From the NCBI GenBank assembly GCA_031366005.1, contig JANLZB010000053.1, forward strand, positions 1 to 36,179: a stretch of DNA of 36,179 nucleotides, given 5' to 3'. A model generated the notes under the pieces. It was not told the DNA's origin. It saw only the letters and a list, made by a program, of their open reading frames with translations, and searched no databases. Below, piece after piece: positions 32,226 to 36,179 of the stretch (positions within the stretch are counted from its first letter, which is position 1; every line of letters starts with the position of its first letter). The position numbers and the translations under genes were made by a program. The stretch comes from JANLUX01 sp031366005 (GTDB lineage: Bacteria; Bacteroidota; Bacteroidia; AKYH767-A; OLB10).

Positions 32226-32711
32226 ATGAAAAAAGTGAGTGAAAATTTCCAAATTGATAAAACTGATTTAAAGATTTTAAGCGCATTAATTGAAGATGCA
32301 TTTATTCCATACACTGAATTAGCAAAGAAAATATTTGTTTCAGGTGGTACGGTACATGTACGAATGAAAAAATTAGAACAGATGGGCATCGTAAAAAAAC
32401 CAAGGCTTGAAGTTGATTTCAGCAAGCTTGGTTTTGATGTAACTGCATTTATCGGTGTTTATCTTGAAAAAAGTTCTTTGTATGATGAAGTAGCACGGCA
32501 GTTTGAACAGATACCTGAAATAGTAAATCTTCATTACACCACCGGTATTTACAGCATGTTTGCAAAAATCGTTTGTCGTGATACAGCCCACCTCAAACTT
32601 GTGTTGCATGATAAGCTTCAAAAAGTAAAAGGTATTCAACGTACTGAAACATTTATTTCATTAGAAGAAAATTTTAACCGGCCCATAAAACTCATTGAAG
32701 GAAAAAAATAG
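32226..32711 (+). CDS. Lrp/AsnC-family transcriptional regulator
   Basis: This 161-residue protein has an N-terminal winged helix-turn-helix (about 8-62: IDKTDLKILSALIEDAFIPY, TELAKKIFVSGGTVHVRMKK, LEQMGIVKKPRLEVDFSKLG). The C-terminal RAM/AsnC ligand-binding domain (about 68-150) contains TAFIGVYLEKSSLYDEVARQ, IPEIVNLHYTTGIYSMFAKI and LVLHDKLQKVKGIQRTETFI. Such proteins form dimers to octamers and respond to amino acids or similar small ligands. The family usually regulates its own promoter and neighbours, so the divergent RNA gene 128 bases away is a natural candidate target (inference). The RNA promoter and the gene's own promoter share the same -7 sequence. The length is normal. The 3' side has only AT-rich sequence before the terminator of the convergent gene. 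Confidence 0.95.
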   Translation: MKKVSENFQIDKTDLKILSALIEDAFIPYTELAKKIFVSGGTVHVRMKKLEQMGIVKKPRLEVDFSKLGFDVTAFIGVYLEKSSLYDEVARQFEQIPEIVNLHYTTGIYSMFAKIVCRDTAHLKLVLHDKLQKVKGIQRTETFISLEENFNRPIKLIEGKK

Positions 32712-32736
32712 TTTTTTTTGAAAATTTTTTTTCAAT

Positions 32737-32777
32737 AAAAAAAAATTTCAAGCGCAGAATTAAACCTGCACTTGAAA
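32737..32777 (-). terminator. Terminator of the toroid-protein gene
   Basis: On the minus strand TTTCAAGTGCAG (32777-32766), loop GTTTAATT, CTGCGCTTGAAA (32757-32746) and nine T (32745-32737) form a 12-bp stem with one G-U pair. It lies 15 bases after the stop codon of the minus-strand gene. It does not give a T run in the plus direction. Confidence 0.88.
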
Positions 32778-32791
32778 AATCAATATTATAT

Positions 32792-34186
32792 TTATTTTGA
32801 ACCGAGGGCAATCAGTTTATCCACATCATTATTTACTGAAAGAATTAATAATGAAGTAGCAGTGCAAAACACAGGACTTGTAATACAGTGATGACCGTTC
32901 CAGCTTCCATCATCATTTTGAATTTTAACCAAACGACCAGTGATGTTATCATACCATTTTTTCCATTCCACGTCTTTACTCATAATTAATCCTTCACCGG
33001 TTTGCAGATAACTTAAAAATTCTTCTCCACCATTATTTCCAAAACCGCTCATCACATCCTCGCGTTGTGCCTGTTGCTTTGCTGCCTGATTAATTTCATA
33101 AGCAGCGCCATACTTCATTGCATCGGAATCACTTAATCCTGCTTTCTTGAGATTATCAACAGTAACCGGTGCGGAGTTGGGAAGCTTTCCTTCACTTTTA
33201 GCTTTATCAACTTTGCTTTTAGCAGCTCCTGCTTCTTTGGCACTTGCACGAGCTGTTCCACTGATTGAATAAAGTATTACACCCGCAGCTTCTTCGGTAG
33301 AAATACTTTGCGTTTTAACATCAAAATTTTTCTTTTGATAATTACGTGATTCATCCAGTTTTTTTTCATCCACCTTCACTCCTTTTTCTTTTGCTGTTTC
33401 CACCGCATTGTTTGCAAAAGATGATTGCAATACTCCCGCCCATCCGGCACCCTTCAAACTACCATTTGCATTTTGTCCTCTTTGAATTTTTGAAATACAA
33501 ACCTGGTTGCATTTCATCACGCGTTGTTTCAATTGCACATCATTGTTTACGTAATCAGAAATATTTGTAAGAAATTGAGAGGTGAGTACCACATCAATAT
33601 TTTGTCCAAGTTTTACCTGCGGTTGAGTACCTTGTAAATCTGTTATATTCAAATCATTTTCATCTGAATTCTCAACTTGTTTTAAAAGATATTGTAATGC
33701 ACGGTGAAGATGATCAGAATATTTCCCATTGGTTATTTTGTTTTCACAACGAAGGATTGCGATAGCAACCATTGCTGTTGTTGCGGGATCAGCTTTCACA
33801 GCATGTGGATCTGTTATGTCCTGTCTTGTGTGTGAACCTGCCCCCCAACCTCCGTTGTTTAATTGTGCCTGCATCATCCAGTCCAAGGCATCATTAACAG
33901 AAGCCTTGACACGTTGTGGTGTTTTGCAAATAAAATTGGAATCAGAAGATTCTTCACCAAAAAAAGTTTTGAATACGCACCCTTTTTCATTTCGCACTTC
34001 AGCAGTTGGTTTAGCACAACATTTTTCTTCTTCGATTGTCGTTGTTGTTTTTTTTACATGATTGTCATAATGATTTTCCTTTTTTGTAGTTGAAGGTGCT
34101 TCCTTAAATGAGAAGGCAATTACCATTTCTGTGCATAAGCTTAATACAAGCAGTAATACGAATAAATAATTTTTGTTTGGTTTCAT
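32792..34186 (-). CDS. Exported alpha/alpha-toroid protein resembling prenyltransferase/terpene-cyclase repeats
   Basis: This 464-residue protein starts with a signal-type helix (YLFVLLLVLSLCTEMVIAFS). Residues about 94-118 (VKASVNDALDWMMQAQLNNG, GWGAG) and 421-452 (KIQNDDGSWNGHHCITSPVF, CTATSLLIL) carry the Q-x-x-D/N-G-x-W (QW-type) repeat that marks prenyltransferase and squalene-cyclase toroids. TAMVAIAILRCENK is the helix that pairs with the first one. No DxDD or DCTAE catalytic motif is present, so a true terpene cyclase is unlikely. Between about 255 and 380 lies a Lys/Ala-rich insertion (KSKVDKAKSEGKLPNSAPVT) of low complexity. An Thr/Glu/Cys-rich linker (TTTTIEEEKCCAKP) follows the signal. 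The family is a guess from the repeats; function is unknown. It has its own terminator at each side. Confidence 0.68.
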   Translation of the reverse strand: MKPNKNYLFVLLLVLSLCTEMVIAFSFKEAPSTTKKENHYDNHVKKTTTTIEEEKCCAKPTAEVRNEKGCVFKTFFGEESSDSNFICKTPQRVKASVNDALDWMMQAQLNNGGWGAGSHTRQDITDPHAVKADPATTAMVAIAILRCENKITNGKYSDHLHRALQYLLKQVENSDENDLNITDLQGTQPQVKLGQNIDVVLTSQFLTNISDYVNNDVQLKQRVMKCNQVCISKIQRGQNANGSLKGAGWAGVLQSSFANNAVETAKEKGVKVDEKKLDESRNYQKKNFDVKTQSISTEEAAGVILYSISGTARASAKEAGAAKSKVDKAKSEGKLPNSAPVTVDNLKKAGLSDSDAMKYGAAYEINQAAKQQAQREDVMSGFGNNGGEEFLSYLQTGEGLIMSKDVEWKKWYDNITGRLVKIQNDDGSWNGHHCITSPVFCTATSLLILSVNNDVDKLIALGSK

Positions 34187-34285
34187 TTTGTTTGGATTTG
34201 AATGTTAACAGATATTATTTTAAGATATAGGATGCTATCCGTTTAATAAATCCATAAACGATTTGAAAAAAATTTATATAAGCAT

Positions 34286-34315
34286 TAAAAAGCCCCGTGA
34301 AATCTTCACGGGGCT
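34286..34315 (-). terminator. Terminator of the PPC/T9SS gene
   Basis: AGCCCCGTGAA-ATC-TTCACGGGGCT (34291-34315) is a perfect 11-bp stem with a three-base loop. On the minus strand it is followed by a T run (34290-34287), 30 bases past the stop codon of the gene ending at 34345. It also insulates the toroid gene, whose start is about 100 bases further on. Confidence 0.92.
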
Positions 34316-34344
34316 GTGTAAAAGTGAAAAAAGTAAATACTTTA

Positions 34345-36179
34345 TTATTCTTTAATCAACCGGGCAGATTGTGTTCCAGATCCACTGGTAATAGTCATAA
34401 TGTAAACACCGTTTTCATAAGAAGATAAATCAACATTATGAGTTGCGCTTGTTACATCACTCACCATTTCGCTTGATATAACTCTTCCTTGTAAGTCAGT
34501 TACATTGATTATAGCATTACTTAATATAACATTGCTTAAATCAACGATGAATAAACCTGAAGATGGATTAGGATAAACAGTTAACAAATTATTTTCTGTA
34601 ACTACATTTTCATCATCACCCAAACGTGCTGCTAAAGTTGTGAAATTCTTAATTGCGCTGTAAGCACTTACATAAACTGTGGCTCCTACGCGATGGAAGG
34701 CAGCAACTCGGTAATTATATATAGTGCTTAAAGCTAATCCTGATAAAGAACGACTTGTTGAACCGGCTGCAACACTATCAGTAGTATAGGTTGACACAGA
34801 GGATTTTTTATATCCTACCAGGAATCCATCAACGCATGGCAAACTGTTCCAGTTAATGGTAGCCGTATGACCCGTTACCGCAGTTGCAGAGGTTCCTGTT
34901 GGAGGAGGAATTAAAATTATTGCAGGAGAAGCTTTGGAGTAAGTGCCTGCACCGGCTGAAGTAGCTTGTGCAACATATCTGCCCGGAGCTAGCCCTGTAA
35001 ATTTTGCAGTATCATTTGTAAAAACAGGTGCACCGAAGGCTACATTATCTTTAAAGAGTTGAACCTTATAAGGTGTTAATCCTTGTTTTACCAAATAGCT
35101 TAGTTTACCATTTCCGCAAACCGTATCTGTCGAATTTAATACATTAGTTATGGTTTGACTTGCTGTATCTCTGTAAGTAGCTTTAATGGTGTAATTACCA
35201 ATTGTATTATTCAGAGGAGTTATTTTTATATAATAGGTAGCAGCAGTCAGGGCGGAGTAAGTATGATTGTAATTGGTGGTAACTCCTCCCACTAATTGCA
35301 CACTATCAATGGGTGCTTGTGCAGTGTCTTTATACAATCGGTATAAAAGATCCGGATAGTTTGCATCAAAGGTGTGAACAGTTTTAGTTAATAAAATTGC
35401 AAGCGTACCCACAGCACGGTAATCCATCTTAAACCAATCAACAACATCAGTCGTATTTTTATAATAGTACCCAATGTTAGCACTCTGAGTTGCATAGCCT
35501 GAAATCAAATCTGCTGTTGCTGCAGAATTGTTCGGTTCAGGATCATTAGTGCCTGCACTCACAAATTTGGTTACTAAAGCATATTGACCAAATTGATTAG
35601 TGTAATAGCAATAGATCTTAATGTAATATGTGCCTTTCCCCAAATCATTACGTGCGAAACTTAAATTCCCACCGCAGGTATATTGAGAGTATAAAACTGT
35701 GGAACCATTATTATCATAAACGGTAAGAAAAGTGCAATTGCCATTGAAAGTATATAAGTTAAAGCTTAGCTGCCCGTCATTGGTGGTGGTGATTTTAAAC
35801 CAATCATTGGTATCACGCACACCATTGTAATAAAATCCTACTGTTCCCAATAAAGAATCATTAAGTACTTTGGTTTTTGCAAGGGCTTTGGTTCCGTTTG
35901 GTTCAGCATCATTACCTTCAACAGTATATTTTGTTGTTAAGTAATAAGGAGCATACTCGGAACCTGTATAATAAGTTCTAATCAACATGTAATAAGTTCC
36001 CGGAGCAAGTCCGTCAACACTGTAACTTGCAGTACCAGTGGTGTAATTACCTCCCAAATATGTTGTCGCATCGTTATCATACAACAGTGCATAAACATTT
36101 GCTCCGTTGCTTGAGTGAATTGTCCAGTCTAATTTACCATAACCGGTGATTACAATTTTGCGATAGTCGAAAGTATCTC
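34345..36179 (-). CDS. T9SS type A surface protein with PPC-like repeats and fibronectin type III domain (3' part)
   Basis: The minus-strand frame stays open to the window edge (DTFDYRKIVITGYGKLDWTI reads on from position 36177), so at least 611 residues are seen and the N-terminus is missing. A TTG at 36084 is only an internal codon. There are three successive bacterial pre-peptidase C-terminal (PPC)-like beta domains, each with DWFK or LDW, a Y-D-N/G core and G-T-Y-Y-(M/I)-(L/K)-I near the end: the partial first one, then DAEPNGTKAL..., then DPEPNNSAATADLI.... They are followed by a short Ig-like linker (GNGKLSYLVKQGLTPYKVQL), a fibronectin type III domain (ATAVTGHTATINWNSLPCVD to SAIKNFTTL), and a type A T9SS tail (LLTVYPNPSSGLFIVDLS to SARLIKE). 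It is a surface or secreted protein; a catalytic domain, if any, would be upstream of the window. Confidence 0.9.
   Translation of the reverse strand, partial: DTFDYRKIVITGYGKLDWTIHSSNGANVYALLYDNDATTYLGGNYTTGTASYSVDGLAPGTYYMLIRTYYTGSEYAPYYLTTKYTVEGNDAEPNGTKALAKTKVLNDSLLGTVGFYYNGVRDTNDWFKITTTNDGQLSFNLYTFNGNCTFLTVYDNNGSTVLYSQYTCGGNLSFARNDLGKGTYYIKIYCYYTNQFGQYALVTKFVSAGTNDPEPNNSAATADLISGYATQSANIGYYYKNTTDVVDWFKMDYRAVGTLAILLTKTVHTFDANYPDLLYRLYKDTAQAPIDSVQLVGGVTTNYNHTYSALTAATYYIKITPLNNTIGNYTIKATYRDTASQTITNVLNSTDTVCGNGKLSYLVKQGLTPYKVQLFKDNVAFGAPVFTNDTAKFTGLAPGRYVAQATSAGAGTYSKASPAIILIPPPTGTSATAVTGHTATINWNSLPCVDGFLVGYKKSSVSTYTTDSVAAGSTSRSLSGLALSTIYNYRVAAFHRVGATVYVSAYSAIKNFTTLAARLGDDENVVTENNLLTVYPNPSSGLFIVDLSNVILSNAIINVTDLQGRVISSEMVSDVTSATHNVDLSSYENGVYIMTITSGSGTQSARLIKE

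Noticed and set aside
36082..36084. Treating the last surface-protein gene as complete from a TTG at 36084
   Set aside because: The frame stays open to the window edge and continues the same beta domain (DWTIHSSNGANVYALLYD), so the gene is cut by the edge.

Overview
The window looks like ordinary chromosome of a low-GC member of the Bacteroidota, probably a free-living Sphingobacteria/Chitinophagales-type lineage. Three things point there. There are cell-surface proteins ending in type IX secretion (T9SS) sorting domains of both type A and type B. Several genes carry the Bacteroidota -7 box TAnnTTTG, some with a TTTG/TTG about 20 bases upstream. The core enzymes have Bacteroidota architectures: a 2-oxoglutarate oxidoreductase alpha subunit with the gamma domain fused in front, an SDR-type threonine dehydrogenase and a lysyl-tRNA synthetase with a long C-terminus. 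No phage, plasmid, insertion sequence, CRISPR array or rRNA gene was seen.

Layout. 1-2.0 kb (minus strand): the 5' part of korA, a decayed PIN-domain fragment, a small SET-domain protein with a lysine-rich repeat tail, and a possible 31-residue membrane peptide. 2.1-5.5 kb: mfd. 5.6-9.4 kb: a secreted propeller protein with a T9SS tail, convergent with a small secreted Kazal-type protein. 9.4-13.7 kb: a solitary sdhB, a DUF502 membrane protein, an unrecognised secreted coiled-coil protein and a YfhO-like membrane protein. 13.8-17.9 kb: tdh, cysS, an M28 lipoprotein and a YbjQ-family protein, separated by long palindromic repeats. 18.1-23.4 kb: a 1750-residue repeat-rich surface protein with a type B sorting domain. 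23.6-27.4 kb: a hybrid histidine kinase with three receiver-like domains. 27.5-31.8 kb: lysS, a NUMOD4/HNH-like DNA-binding protein and an M28-PDZ peptidase. 31.9-32.7 kb: a candidate tRNA-like structured RNA (minus) divergent from an Lrp/AsnC regulator (plus). 32.8 kb to the end: a secreted alpha/alpha-toroid protein and the 3' part of a T9SS-secreted protein with PPC-like repeats.

The genes are mostly single transcription units rather than one operon or pathway. The main shared theme is the cell envelope: four proteins have proven or probable T9SS tails, and there are two M28 peptidases, a Kazal-type inhibitor, a toroid protein, DUF502 and YfhO. The most interesting element is not a protein. 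It is a ~170-base RNA candidate at 31929-32098 on the minus strand. It has a 7-bp acceptor-like stem, a complete T-arm and an encoded CCA, preceded by a near-perfect Bacteroidota promoter and followed by a terminator. It has neither a D-arm nor an anticodon arm. Its plan resembles the tRNA-like domain of tmRNA, but it lacks the G3-U70 pair and a tag reading frame.
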